Below are positions 49,751-58,969 of a DNA stretch of 64,000 bases, piece after piece. Below the pieces are notes generated by a model that had not been told where the DNA came from, did no database searches, and saw nothing but the letters and a program-made list of their open reading frames with translations. The translations under genes were made by a program, and so were the position numbers. Within the stretch, counting starts at the first letter, position 1. Every line of letters begins with the position of its first letter. The DNA comes from Pseudoflavonifractor_A sp022772585. GTDB taxonomy: Bacteria; Bacillota; Clostridia; Oscillospirales; Oscillospiraceae. The stretch lies in NCBI RefSeq assembly GCF_052065415.1, contig NZ_JBQHUB010000007.1, forward strand, positions 41,276 through 105,275, in the 5' to 3' direction.

Positions 49751-51999
49751 AGATCAAAAAGATGACGGCTACCTTCGGTAAGCTCCACAATGAGACTCTG
49801 GAGCTGGGGGAGGGGCTCAATATTATCCAGGCCCCCAACGAGGGGGGCAAATCCACGTGGTCGGCCTTCCTGCGGGCCATGTTCTACGGCATTCCCACCA
49901 AAGAGCGGGATAAGCAGGGCTTCATCGCGGAGAAGAACCGCTACCAGCCCTGGAGCGGCGCGGCCATGGAGGGCCGGATGGAGCTGGAGTGGCAGGGGCG
50001 GGAGATCGTCCTCCGCCGCAGCCAGAACCGGACGGTGCCCTTTGGAAAATTCGAGGCGGTGGACGCCCTCACCGGGGAACCCGTCCCGGCGCTCACCGGA
50101 GAGAACGCGGGCGAGGTGCTGCTGGGCGCCCCCCGGGAGGTCTTTGAGCGCTCCACCTTCGTGGGACAGGGGGCCGCGGCGGTGGACGGCGCCCCGGCGC
50201 TGGAAAAGCGGATCTCCGCGCTGGTCTCCTCCGGAGAAGAGGACGTATCCAGCTCCCAGGTGGAGCGACGTCTGCGGGAGTGGCTCAACCGCCGCAGACA
50301 CAATAAGACCGGCCTCATCCCCAGGCTGGAGGAGGAAATCGAAGCGTTAAACAGCGACCTGGCCCGGCAGGAGCGGGCCCATCGCAGCGCCGAGGAGAGC
50401 GCCCGGGCCCTGGAGGAGCTGGGACGGGAGCAGGCCCTCCTCAGGCAGGAGCTGGACGCCCACCGGTATGCCGCCGAGGAGAGCCGCCGGGCGGCCTGGG
50501 AGCAGGCTCAGGGCGAACTGGCCCAGGCCAGAGCCCAGGAGGAGGCCATCCGCGCCGAACTGGGCCGCCACGGCGAGACACCCGACCGGGAGACCCTGCG
50601 CCGTGCCCAGGAGGAGCTGAGCGATATCCGTGCCCTGGACCGGGACGTGCGGGAGGCTGAGGAGCGGCGGGAGGCCGCCAGGGCCCAGGCTTCCCAGGCT
50701 GCTGAGGCTGCTGTGGACTCCTGTTTTTCCGATATGGAACCCGAGGAGGCCCGCAGAAGTGCGGAGCAGGCTGTGGAGGAACTCAGGCAGAAGCAGGCCC
50801 TGCGGGAAAAGCTGCCTGCCGGCACTCTGATCCCCGGCGGGGCGCTTTTGGCGGCCGGACTTGCACTGATGATCGCCGGCGCAGTGCTGCTGCCGGAGTA
50901 CCGGGCGGTGTGCGCGGCGGCGGGCGGCGCTCTTGTTGTGGCTGCCGTGACCGTCACGGCGCTGCGGGAGCGCGTCCGGAGGAAGCGGCTGGATGAGGAG
51001 CGCCGAAGCATTCTCAGCCGCTATGGCGCCGCCGGACCGGAGGACATCCTGCGCCGGGCGGAGGAGTACGCCGCCCGGTGGGACCGGGCGGCTGAGGCCA
51101 GGGAAAAGCTGGCCCGGGCCGAGGACGAGCAGGCCAAGTTCATCGCCGAGCGGGAGCGGCGGAAGGGCCGTGTCCTGGCCCAGGTGCGCAGCTTTGCCCC
51201 CGATGTCCGGGACGGGGCCACGGTGTCGGCCGCCCTGTCCAGAGCACTGCTGTTCCGGGAGAAGCTGGAGCAGGCGGTCATCCGGCGGGAGGGAGCGGAA
51301 AAACTGGCCAGCCGGCTGCCCCGGCCCCAGGAGCGGGGCGAGGCGCCCCGGGTCACCCCCCGGTACGACGCGGCTTATACCGCTGCCCGCCTGTCCGCCG
51401 TGGAGGGGGAGATCACCCGCCTTGCCAGCGTACAGGCCATGGCCCGGGGAGAACTGAAGACCCTGGGGGACCCGGCTCAGGCCCGGGAGCGCCGGGAGGA
51501 AGCCCGGGAGGAGCTGGAGGAGCGGCGGCGGGAGTACGACGCCATTTCTCTGGCGCTGGAAGGACTGGACCGGGCCAACCGGGCGCTGCAGGAGCGGTTT
51601 GCCCCCGGCCTGAACCGGCGGGCGGGAGAGCTGATGGAGCGGCTCACCGGCGGAAAATACGACAAGGTCACCCTGACCAGGGAGTTTGAGGCCCTGGCCG
51701 AGGAGAAGGGGGCCATGCTGCCCCGGCGGGTGCTCACCCTGTCCCAGGGCACTGCCGACCAGCTCTATCTGGCGGTGCGGCTGGCCATCTGCGAGCTGGC
51801 CATGCCCGGTGCGGAGCCGGCCCCTCTGGTGCTGGACGACGCCCTGGCCAATTTTGACGACCGGCGGATGGCCCTGGCTCTGGATACCCTGCGGGAGCTG
51901 GCGCAGCGGCGGCAGATCCTGCTCTTCACCTGCCATGGCCGGGAGGGCGAATATCTGTCGGAGGACACCTCGGTCCGGCAGGTCCTGCTGGATGGATAA
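49747..51999 (+). CDS. SbcC/YhaN-like ATPase with membrane segments
   Basis: A 750-residue ATPase of the SMC/SbcC class. N-terminal Walker A is APNEGGKST (about 36-44), followed by long coiled coils. Two hydrophobic helices lie at about 358-402 (GALLAAGLALMIAGAVLL...), as in YhaN of Bacillus. More coiled coil precedes the C-terminal signature LSQGTADQLYLAV and Walker B LVLDDALANFDD. It overlaps the SbcD-like gene by 4 bp and is its partner subunit. Confidence 0.88.
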   Translation: MKIKKMTATFGKLHNETLELGEGLNIIQAPNEGGKSTWSAFLRAMFYGIPTKERDKQGFIAEKNRYQPWSGAAMEGRMELEWQGREIVLRRSQNRTVPFGKFEAVDALTGEPVPALTGENAGEVLLGAPREVFERSTFVGQGAAAVDGAPALEKRISALVSSGEEDVSSSQVERRLREWLNRRRHNKTGLIPRLEEEIEALNSDLARQERAHRSAEESARALEELGREQALLRQELDAHRYAAEESRRAAWEQAQGELAQARAQEEAIRAELGRHGETPDRETLRRAQEELSDIRALDRDVREAEERREAARAQASQAAEAAVDSCFSDMEPEEARRSAEQAVEELRQKQALREKLPAGTLIPGGALLAAGLALMIAGAVLLPEYRAVCAAAGGALVVAAVTVTALRERVRRKRLDEERRSILSRYGAAGPEDILRRAEEYAARWDRAAEAREKLARAEDEQAKFIAERERRKGRVLAQVRSFAPDVRDGATVSAALSRALLFREKLEQAVIRREGAEKLASRLPRPQERGEAPRVTPRYDAAYTAARLSAVEGEITRLASVQAMARGELKTLGDPAQARERREEAREELEERRREYDAISLALEGLDRANRALQERFAPGLNRRAGELMERLTGGKYDKVTLTREFEALAEEKGAMLPRRVLTLSQGTADQLYLAVRLAICELAMPGAEPAPLVLDDALANFDDRRMALALDTLRELAQRRQILLFTCHGREGEYLSEDTSVRQVLLDG

Positions 52000-52018
52000 G
52001 GCGGAGAGGAGGACCGGC

Positions 52019-52603
52019 ATGGAGGAAGCAAAAGCACCGGAGCAGGAGGAAAAGCTGGGGGACGGGGAGGCGCTGAAGCTGGACCTGTACTTCTGGCTCC
52101 AGGCGCTGGTGATGGCCCTGGTGCTGCTCATCCTTACCTTCTCCCTGGTGGGGAGAGTGGTGGGGGTGGAGGGCAGCTCCATGGTCCCCACCCTGCGGGA
52201 CGGGGACATGCTGCTCCTTCAAAGCCTGGGGTATACCCCCAAACAGGGGGATGTGGTGGTGCTGACCAAGCCCTTCGGCAGGGTAACGGGGCCCATCGTC
52301 AAGCGGGTCATCGCCATAGAGGGACAGACAGTGGATATTGACTACGACGCCGGCACCGTGACGGTGGACGGCACGGTACTGGACGAGCCCTACCTCAACG
52401 AGCCTATGGAGCGGCCTGCCGATCCCAATGAGTCCATCACTTCGGTGACTGTGCCTGAGGGGCATATCTTTGTCATGGGGGACAACCGCAACCACTCCTC
52501 CGACAGCCGGGATGAACGGCTGGGCGTGGTGGACCGGCGGTGTGTGCTGGGCCGGGCGCTGCTGGTGCTGCTGCCCGCCCGGGACTTCGGCCCTGTTTCA
52601 TAG
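52019..52603 (+). CDS. lepB: Signal peptidase I
   Basis: A 194-residue type I signal peptidase that cleaves secretory signal peptides outside the membrane. One membrane helix spans about residues 27-47. The catalytic dyad is Ser54 (EGSSMVPTL) and Lys95 (VKRVIAIEG), and the conserved GDNRNHSSDSR box lies near 157. ATG 52019 has GGAGGA 7 nt upstream and follows the SbcC-like gene by 19 bp. It is followed by a strong terminator. Confidence 0.95.
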   Translation: MEEAKAPEQEEKLGDGEALKLDLYFWLQALVMALVLLILTFSLVGRVVGVEGSSMVPTLRDGDMLLLQSLGYTPKQGDVVVLTKPFGRVTGPIVKRVIAIEGQTVDIDYDAGTVTVDGTVLDEPYLNEPMERPADPNESITSVTVPEGHIFVMGDNRNHSSDSRDERLGVVDRRCVLGRALLVLLPARDFGPVS

Positions 52604-52614
52604 CGATAAGTGCG

Positions 52615-52650
52615 AAAAAGCCCTGATGGGATATCCCATCAGGGCTTTTT
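52615..52650. terminator. Bidirectional terminator lepB / hydrogenase
   Basis: A 16-bp perfect stem (52615-52630 with 52635-52650), loop ATAT, with A and T runs at the ends. It separates the convergent lepB and hydrogenase genes. Confidence 0.92.
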
Positions 52651-52669
52651 GATCCATGCAGCGGGATTT

Positions 52670-54094
52670 TTATTCGGCCGCCTCCACCGCGGCGGCAATG
52701 GACTTATCGCCGGCCTCTTTTACGTGTTTGGCCACCTCCGCCTGGTTCTTGGGGCTGCGGACCAGGATGCCGGCACCCTGGACACAGCCGCCTTCGCAGG
52801 CCATACCTTCAATGAGGTTCACATCGCCGATGCCCTTGGACATCTTGAACAGAGCGGCCTTGCAGGCGTCGATGCCGCTGCAGGCGGCGGCGTTGAGCTG
52901 AAAATCCTCCGGCTTGACGCCCAGCTCCTTCAGGGCCTGGGCCACGGCGGCGGCCACGCCGCCGCTGCTGGCAAAGGCGCGGCCATAGCCGCTGGCCTCG
53001 TCCAGCGGGGCCTCCTCCAGGGTGGTGATGTCGATGCCCCTGGATTCCAGCAGGGGATAGAGCTCCTCAAAGGTGAGAACGCAGTCGATGGCGCCCATGG
53101 TCTTGCCCAGCTGGAACTCCTTCTTCTTGGCCACGCAGGGCCCGATGAAGATGACCTTGGCCTTGGGGTCCTGCTGTTTGATGTGCCTGCCAATCATCAC
53201 CATGGGAGAAGGAGTGTGGGAGACGCGGTCGGCGATCTGGGGGAAATTCTTTTCCACATAGTCCACGAAAGCGGGGCAGCAGGAGGTGGTGAGGACCTTC
53301 TTCTCCAGCAGCTCGCCGGCCTCGGCCTGGGCGGTCATGTCGGCGCCCAGGGCCACCTCCCGCACGGCGTGGAAGCCCACCTGCCTGAGTCCGGTGACCA
53401 GCTGGCCCAGAGTGGCGGGAGCGATCTGGCCCATGATGGCAGGAGCCAGGACGGCGTAGACGTGGTAGCCCCATTTCTGGGCGCCGCGCAGAGTCTCAAT
53501 GGCATCCACGATATAGGACTTATCCATGATGGCGCCGAAGGGACACTGGTAAGTACAGGTGCCGCAGGAGATGCACTTGCTGTAGTCGATACTGGCCTTC
53601 CTGTCCTCGCCCATGGAGATGGCGCCCACCTTGCAGCCCCGCTCACAGGGCCGCAGGTTCTTGATGATGGCGCCGTAGGGGCAGGCGTTGAGGCACTTGC
53701 CGCACAGAATGCACTTGGAATGGTCGATCTCAGCCCGGTGGTTCACCACGTGGATGGCGTCCTTGGGACAGGTGTGGACGCAGCGGGTGGCGATGCAGCC
53801 GCGGCAGGCGGGGCCCACCGTCATCTGGGTGACAGGGCATTCGTCGCAGGCCACGCTCATGACCTCCACCACGCAGGGATTGGTGTGGTCGCCGCCCATG
53901 GCCATCTTGACCCGGCTGGAGACCACAGCCCGCTCCTTGTAGATACAGCAGCGCATGGTGGCCTTGGGACCGGGAATGATCTTCTCAGGGATATCCAGGA
54001 TGCCGGCGGCCAGACGGTCCTCCCAGGCCAGAGCGGCCACCTCCCGCAGAACGCTGTCCTTGAGCTGCTGTACGTTAGTTTCAAAAACCCGCAT
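52670..54094 (-). CDS. [FeFe] hydrogenase-like protein, group B type
   Basis: A 474-residue protein. Fe-S domains come first: Cys-rich CDECPVTQM...CRGCIATRCVHTCP, then CILCGKCLNACPYG and CISCGTCTYQCPFG. The H-cluster motifs follow: TTSCCPAF (L1, about 270), GPCVAKKKE (L2, about 325) and EGMACEGGC (L3, about 430). A CCPA form of L1 and the ferredoxin-like N terminus fit monomeric group B hydrogenases, thought to couple with ferredoxin in fermenters. Maturases HydE/F/G are not in the window. GAGAGG lies 8 nt before the ATG. A TetR gene is encoded just upstream on the same strand. Confidence 0.88.
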   Translation of the reverse strand: MRVFETNVQQLKDSVLREVAALAWEDRLAAGILDIPEKIIPGPKATMRCCIYKERAVVSSRVKMAMGGDHTNPCVVEVMSVACDECPVTQMTVGPACRGCIATRCVHTCPKDAIHVVNHRAEIDHSKCILCGKCLNACPYGAIIKNLRPCERGCKVGAISMGEDRKASIDYSKCISCGTCTYQCPFGAIMDKSYIVDAIETLRGAQKWGYHVYAVLAPAIMGQIAPATLGQLVTGLRQVGFHAVREVALGADMTAQAEAGELLEKKVLTTSCCPAFVDYVEKNFPQIADRVSHTPSPMVMIGRHIKQQDPKAKVIFIGPCVAKKKEFQLGKTMGAIDCVLTFEELYPLLESRGIDITTLEEAPLDEASGYGRAFASSGGVAAAVAQALKELGVKPEDFQLNAAACSGIDACKAALFKMSKGIGDVNLIEGMACEGGCVQGAGILVRSPKNQAEVAKHVKEAGDKSIAAAVEAAE

Positions 54095-54149
54095 AGCGAA
54101 ACCTCTCTCTCAATTTGAAATGGAAGATCGTTATTTCTTTAACAAGGAT

Positions 54150-54179
54150 ATTCTACCTTATACACTACGGGCATGTCAA
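54150..54179 (-). promoter_or_regulatory. Promoter of the hydrogenase gene
   Basis: Minus-strand -35 TTGACA (54179-54174) and -10 TAGAAT (54155-54150) with an 18-bp spacer, about 60 bp before the start codon. The hydrogenase can thus be transcribed separately from the TetR gene upstream. Confidence 0.65.
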
Positions 54180-54290
54180 TGGATATAACGCCTGATTTAC
54201 AACAAAATGAGGGGTAAAGCACCAGTAAACCTGAGAGTATTCATATGAATTTGAAACAAAATATGTACTTTTGCGTCTAAAACGGATAGT

Positions 54291-54944
54291 TTACATTTTA
54301 AGCAGAAGATGGATGTAGCTCAGCTGCCGCTCAATCAGGGTCTGGTTATCCAGGGCGTGGCCATACTGGATCTTCTGTGTCAGCAGCTCCTTGAAACAGT
54401 AGAGAATGATCTCGTTGATGTAGGCCCGCTCCTCAGCGGTATAGTTTCCTTTGGCCAGAACGGGACGCAGCGCGCCCCAGTTCCGCTCCACCAGGGAGCC
54501 GCAGGTCAGCATCTCCAGCACGCTGTCGTCCAGTTCGCCCAGCTCCTCGGGAAAGACTTCATAGTATTCCTGAATGATCTCGGTGAGCTCGCCGCTGTAC
54601 TTTCCGTAAAAAAGGTTATAATAGGCGTGAGGATGACGGAAGGCGGAGGCACAGAAAAAGCGCCACATGAACAGGAAACGCTGAAAGTCATCGGTCTCGT
54701 CGGCCAGATAGCGGGCCAGATTCCGGTTATAATCCTCAAAGTACTTCATGGAGGCATATACCACCAGGTGGTCCAGGTCTTTAAAGTAGTTATAGAGCGT
54801 GGCACTGTTGTAGCCCGCTTTCTTGGCCACGCGGCGGAGCGTCAGAGCTTCCATTCCCTCGTTTTCCATAATTTCACTGGCGGCGTTGATAAAGCAGGCA
54901 AAGATCTGGTTGCGCTGCTCGGCACGGTAAGGGGGCCTGGACAT
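54291..54944 (-). CDS. TetR-family regulator
   Basis: A 217-residue TetR/AcrR regulator. The N-terminal helix-turn-helix spans about residues 12-60 (ALTLRRVAKKAGYNSATLYNYFKDLDHLV), and the remainder is a helical ligand domain. It lies between the hydrogenase gene (same strand) and the thioredoxin/glycine reductase operon (opposite strand), so either may be its target. The 410-bp gap to trxB holds the promoter at 55171 and AT-rich sequence, with no gene. Confidence 0.9.
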   Translation of the reverse strand: MSRPPYRAEQRNQIFACFINAASEIMENEGMEALTLRRVAKKAGYNSATLYNYFKDLDHLVVYASMKYFEDYNRNLARYLADETDDFQRFLFMWRFFCASAFRHPHAYYNLFYGKYSGELTEIIQEYYEVFPEELGELDDSVLEMLTCGSLVERNWGALRPVLAKGNYTAEERAYINEIILYCFKELLTQKIQYGHALDNQTLIERQLSYIHLLLKM

Positions 54945-55170
54945 AGCGATTCCTCCTCTGAAAATCCATGGTTGGCGGACAATGATGCGGCAGAGCGCAC
55001 ATTATGCAGCACGAACAAAAATTGAACTAATAAGTCTATAAAAGAGCTCCAAAATATTTTCAAACTCATTATACCTTCCCAATCAAATATAATCAAGATG
55101 ATTATTCATTTTTCTTTTTAATAACCGTGATTTGAGGCTTGTTTTTCCAGCTTCTGACTCAAAAATCCTC

Positions 55171-55199
55171 TTGACTTTCCGACGAAAGCATTATAGAAT
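55171..55199 (+). promoter_or_regulatory. Promoter of the trxB-trxA-grdACD operon
   Basis: -35 TTGACT (55171-55176), 17-bp spacer, -10 TAGAAT (55194-55199). A leader of about 150 nt follows. I looked for a glycine riboswitch in it and could not recognise one. Confidence 0.65.
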
Positions 55200-55355
55200 C
55201 ACCACGAAAGATAGAGCGTTTCAATAAAGGCGTGTGGCGGGGGAAAATTCTTTTCAGGCAATTTGACTGCTTTTATAAAGAATGTCATGTCCGCCTCCCA
55301 CATACCTGCCCGCGGCATGAGATAAGAAGAAATTTGATAGGAGGTACGAATCAAA

Positions 55356-56294
55356 ATGGACAAGATCTATGACGTAATCATCCTGGGCGCCGGCCCTGCC
55401 GGCCTGGCCGCCGGCCTGTACGCCGGCCGCAGCCGTCTGAGCACCCTCATCATCGAAAAGGGCAAGGATGGCGGCCAGATCGCCATCACCGACGAGATCG
55501 AGAACTACCCCGGCCAGCAGGTGGAGGGCGAGAGCGGCCCCAGCCTCATCGCCCGTATGACCGAGCAGGCCAAGAAGTTCGGCGCTGAGCGCGCCAGCGA
55601 CACCATCATCAGCGTGGAGCTGGACGGCGACGTGAAGGTCCTCAAGAGCGCCAAGAACGAGTACAAGGCCAAGGCCGTCATCGTGGCCACCGGCGCCTTC
55701 CCCAAGCCCATCGGCTGTGAGAACGAGGCCAAGTTCATGGGCAAGGGCATCTCCTTCTGCGCCACCTGCGACGCCTCCTTCTTCGAGGATTTCGAGGTCT
55801 ATGTGGTGGGCGGCGGCGACTCCGCCGTGGAAGAGGCCATGTACCTGACCAAGTTCGCCCGCAAGGTCACCATCATCCACCGCCGCGACGAGCTGCGCGC
55901 CGCCAAGAGCATCCAGGAGAAGGCCTTTGCCAATCCCAAGCTGCACTTCATGTGGGACACCGTGGTCACCAAGGTGGACAGTGATGACGAGCTGCTCAAC
56001 AAGATGACCGTGAAGAACGTCAAGACCGGTGAGGAGACCGTCATTGAGGCCGATCCCGACGACGGCCTGTTCGGTCTGTTTGGCTTCATCGGCTACAACC
56101 CCAACTCCAAGCTGTTTGAGGGCATGCTGGACATGGAGCGCGGCTATATCAAGACCGACGCCGACATGCACACCAATATCCCCGGCGTCTTTGCCGCCGG
56201 CGATATCCGTGTCAAGAGCCTGCGCCAGGTGGTCACCGCCGCCGCTGACGGCGCCATCGCCGCCATGCAGGCTGAGAAGTATATCAACGAGTAA
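55356..56294 (+). CDS. trxB: Thioredoxin reductase of the glycine reductase cluster
   Basis: A 312-residue flavoprotein that passes electrons from NADPH to the thioredoxin encoded next. FAD-binding GAGPAGLAAGLYAGR (residues 11-25), redox pair in FCATCDASFF (about 134-143), pyridine-nucleotide site VVGGGDSAVEEA (about 153) with HRRDELRA (about 177), and the second FAD site GVFAAGDIR (about 281). The HRR...R pattern favours NADPH. AGGAGG precedes the ATG. It heads the operon and uses very GC-biased codons, suggesting high expression. Confidence 0.95.
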   Translation: MDKIYDVIILGAGPAGLAAGLYAGRSRLSTLIIEKGKDGGQIAITDEIENYPGQQVEGESGPSLIARMTEQAKKFGAERASDTIISVELDGDVKVLKSAKNEYKAKAVIVATGAFPKPIGCENEAKFMGKGISFCATCDASFFEDFEVYVVGGGDSAVEEAMYLTKFARKVTIIHRRDELRAAKSIQEKAFANPKLHFMWDTVVTKVDSDDELLNKMTVKNVKTGEETVIEADPDDGLFGLFGFIGYNPNSKLFEGMLDMERGYIKTDADMHTNIPGVFAAGDIRVKSLRQVVTAAADGAIAAMQAEKYINE

Positions 56295-56362
56295 GAACGT
56301 CCTGCCGCTTTATTGAATTTTTGAATAAAAGGCGACAATTATATTGAAAGGGGAACACAATC

Positions 56363-56680
56363 ATGTTAGAATTAACCAAGGAAACCTTTGAGGCTGAAGT
56401 GCTGAAGGCTGAGGGCAAGGTCCTCGTTGACTTCTACGGCGACGGCTGCGTGCCCTGCCAGGCGCTGATGCCCCACGTCCATGCTCTGGCCGATCAGTAC
56501 GGCGACAAGATCAAGTTCTGCGCCCTGAACACCACCAAGGCCCGCCGCCTGGCCATCGCTCAGAAGGTCCTGGGCCTGCCCGTGATCGCCATCTACGAGA
56601 ACGGCGTTCAGATCGCCTCCTGCGTGAAGGACGACGCCACTCCCGAGGCCGTCAAGGCCATGGTGGAAGCCAACATCTAA
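56363..56680 (+). CDS. trxA: CVPC-type thioredoxin
   Basis: A 105-residue thioredoxin with active site GCVPC (Cys at about 32 and 35) instead of WCGPC. This variant is known from thioredoxins of glycine reductase operons in amino-acid-fermenting clostridia. It reduces GrdA. AAGGGGAA lies before ATG 56363. Confidence 0.93.
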   Translation: MLELTKETFEAEVLKAEGKVLVDFYGDGCVPCQALMPHVHALADQYGDKIKFCALNTTKARRLAIAQKVLGLPVIAIYENGVQIASCVKDDATPEAVKAMVEANI

Positions 56681-56765
56681 ACTGAATAAGGTTTCCCACA
56701 CCGCTTGTTAGTAAACGGAACCACCGTTCTACTATATAAATCTTAAAAGGAAGGAGAGAAACACC

Positions 56766-57236
56766 ATGGGAATGCTGGAAGGCAAGAAGGCCATCATCAT
56801 CGGCGACCGTGACGGTATCCCCGGTCCTGCTATCGCTGAGTGCGTGAAGACCGCTGGTGCTGAAGTTGTGTTCAGCTCCACCGAGTGCTTTGTGTGAACC
56901 AGCGCTGGTGCAATGGATCTGGAGAACCAGAAGCGGGTCAAGGACTTTGCTGAGGAATTCGGCCCTGAGAACGTGATCGTTATTCTGGGCGCTTCCGAGG
57001 CGGAGGCCTCCGGTTTGGCGGCTGAGACCGTCACCGCAGGTGACCCCACTTTCGCCGGTCCGTTGACTGGAGTCTCGTTGGGACTCAAGGTTTATCATGT
57101 GTGCGAGCCCGAGATCAAGAATGAAGTTGATCCCGCCGTATACGACGAGCAGGTCAGCATGATGGAAATGGTGCTGGACGTGGACGAGATCATCGGTGAG
57201 ATGACCTCTATCCGTGAGCAGTACTGCAAGTACTAA
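56766..57236 (+). CDS. grdA: Glycine/sarcosine/betaine reductase selenoprotein A, with in-frame UGA
   Basis: A 156-residue selenoprotein that carries the carboxymethyl-selenoether intermediate from component B to component C. The UGA at 56895-56897 (codon 44) follows CFV, giving the GrdA signature CFVU, and the frame continues unbroken to the TAA at 57234. Sec44 is the known position in this family. It must be decoded with a SECIS element and the SelA/B/C/D machinery, none of which other than the local hairpin is in this window. AAGGAAGGAG precedes the ATG. Automatic gene callers would split or truncate it at the UGA. Confidence 0.97.
56895..56935 (+). promoter_or_regulatory. Candidate bacterial SECIS element of grdA
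   Basis: Directly after the UGA, ACCAGC/GCTGGT complementarity and a further CCAG/CTGG pairing can form a hairpin within 40 nt, where bacterial SECIS elements lie. The exact apical loop for SelB could not be folded by hand. Confidence 0.55.
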
Positions 57237-57249
57237 TTGCGATGCTTAA

Positions 57250-57297
57250 CACAAAAGTGGTGGCTGGGACGCGGCGCGTTCCGTCACCACTTTTGTG
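57250..57297 (+). terminator. Strong hairpin between grdA and grdC
   Basis: Perfect 13-bp arms CACAAAAGTGGTG (57250-57262) and CACCACTTTTGTG (57285-57297), with an inner GGGACGC/GCGTTCC pairing. GACTTTTCCCC follows. It may terminate part of the transcripts or protect the upstream trxB-trxA-grdA mRNA end, giving more GrdA than GrdC/D. Confidence 0.55.
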
Positions 57298-57417
57298 GAC
57301 TTTTCCCCATCTCCCAGAGGTCCTCTTATTCCAAAACATTATTGAAACAAGCGAAACCGTGCAAACGGAAATATAGAAGAAAACGATAACCAATGAATGG
57401 AAAGGCGGTTATTTAGA

Positions 57418-58956
57418 ATGAACAGTGTTGTCAAGGGTACCGGCTACATCCTGGTGCACACTCCCGACATGGTCATCCACAATGGCTCCACCCAGACCAC
57501 CGAGCGGGTGGTCAACCCCGACAGCGAGTACCTCAAGGAACTGCCCAGCCACCTGCGCAGCTACCAGGACGTGCTGGCTTACTGGCCCAACCAGACCTAT
57601 ATCGGCAACAAGACTCCCGCCCAGCTGGCGGAGCAGGGTTCCACCTGGGTGGACCTGAAGTGCGACGTCACCGACCGTTACGGCAAGTACGGCGAGATCA
57701 TGCCCCAGGCCGAGTTCCTGCTGCTGATGCAGATCTGCGACTGCTTCGACGTGGTCAAGCTGGAGAAGTCCTTCGTGGCCGAGCACAAGCAGGCCGTGGT
57801 GGATCATCCCCTGTTTGACGCTGAGATGACCGGCCGCATCGTGGATGGTGTGGAGTTCTCCGAGATCGAGCATCTGGTGAACGAGGAGCACGCCGAGGGC
57901 CTCTATCACAACGACAAGCTGGTGGGCTGCGTCAAGCGCGCCCACGACATTGACGTGAACCTGTCCGCCCACGTGATGCACGAGAACCTGGTGTCCAAGT
58001 CCTCCAGCGTCCTGGCCCTGCTGCACGCCGTGAAGAACGCCGGCATCGACAAGGGCGAGGTCGAGTACGTCATCGACTGCTGCGAGGAGGCCTGCGGCGA
58101 CGTGAACCAGCGCGGCGGCGGCAACTTCGCCAAGGCGGCCGCTGAGATCGCCGGCCTGGCCAACGCCACCGGCTCCGACACCCGCGGCTTCTGCGCCGGC
58201 CCCGCCCACGCCATCGTGGAGGCCGCCTCCCTGGTGTCCGCCGGCACCTACAAGACCGTCGTCGTCACCGCCGGCGGCTGCACCGCCAAGCTGGGCATGA
58301 ACGGCAAGGACCACGTGAAGAAGGGCCTGCCCGCTCTGGAGGATCTGCTGGGCGGCTTCGCCGTGGTCATCAGCCAGAACGACGGCGTCAACCCCGAGAT
58401 CGACCTGTCCATCCTGGGCCGCCACACCGTGGGCACCGGCTCCGCTCCTCAGGCCGTTATCGGCTCCCTGGTGGCCGATCCTCTGGCCCGCGCCGGTCTG
58501 AAGATCACCGACATCGACAAGTACTCTCCCGAGATGCAGAACCCCGACATCACCAAGCCCGCCGGCGCCGGTGACGTGCCCCTGGCCAACTACAAGATGA
58601 TCGCCGCCATGGCCGTCAAGAACGGCGACCTGGACAAGAAGGCCATGCCCGAGTTCCTGACCAAGCACGGTCTGGTGGGCTGGGCTCCCACTCAGGGCCA
58701 CATCCCCTCCGGCGTGCCCTTCATCGGCCCTGCCCGTGACGAGATGCTCGCCGGTGAGCTGAACACCGCCATGATCATCGGCAAGGGCTCCCTGTTCCTG
58801 GGCCGCATGACCAACCTGTTTGACGGCGTGTCCTTCGTCATCCGCAAGAACAGCGGCGAAGTGGACGAGGGCGGCGTCTCCACCGAGAAGGTCAAGAAGC
58901 TCATTGCCGAGTCCTTCCGTCAGTTCGCCGCCACCCTGGCCGCGGACGGCGAGTAA
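57418..58956 (+). CDS. grdC: Glycine/betaine reductase component C, beta subunit
   Basis: A 512-residue protein matching GrdC, a condensing-enzyme-like subunit which with GrdD turns the carboxymethyl group on GrdA into acetyl phosphate. Typical segments are VIDCCEEACGDVNQRGGGN (about 220), GFCAGPAHAIVEAASLV and HIPSGVPFIGPA. ATG 57418 is chosen because AAAGGCGG lies 9 nt upstream; an ATG 21 bp earlier is weaker. It is followed by grdD 13 bp later. Confidence 0.95.
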   Translation: MNSVVKGTGYILVHTPDMVIHNGSTQTTERVVNPDSEYLKELPSHLRSYQDVLAYWPNQTYIGNKTPAQLAEQGSTWVDLKCDVTDRYGKYGEIMPQAEFLLLMQICDCFDVVKLEKSFVAEHKQAVVDHPLFDAEMTGRIVDGVEFSEIEHLVNEEHAEGLYHNDKLVGCVKRAHDIDVNLSAHVMHENLVSKSSSVLALLHAVKNAGIDKGEVEYVIDCCEEACGDVNQRGGGNFAKAAAEIAGLANATGSDTRGFCAGPAHAIVEAASLVSAGTYKTVVVTAGGCTAKLGMNGKDHVKKGLPALEDLLGGFAVVISQNDGVNPEIDLSILGRHTVGTGSAPQAVIGSLVADPLARAGLKITDIDKYSPEMQNPDITKPAGAGDVPLANYKMIAAMAVKNGDLDKKAMPEFLTKHGLVGWAPTQGHIPSGVPFIGPARDEMLAGELNTAMIIGKGSLFLGRMTNLFDGVSFVIRKNSGEVDEGGVSTEKVKKLIAESFRQFAATLAADGE

Positions 58957-58969
58957 GGAGGGGGACACA

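Noticed and set aside
50347..52209. Long antisense open frame opposite the SbcC-like and lepB genes
   Set aside because: It is a by-product of GC-biased third codon positions; its product is low complexity and the sense genes have clear motifs.
55200..55355. Glycine riboswitch in the trxB leader
   Set aside because: The conserved glycine-aptamer segments were not recognisable; only vague complementarity was seen.
56766..56897. grdA as a pseudogene broken by a stop codon
   Set aside because: The stop is UGA at the known selenocysteine position after CFV, and the frame stays open to the normal end.
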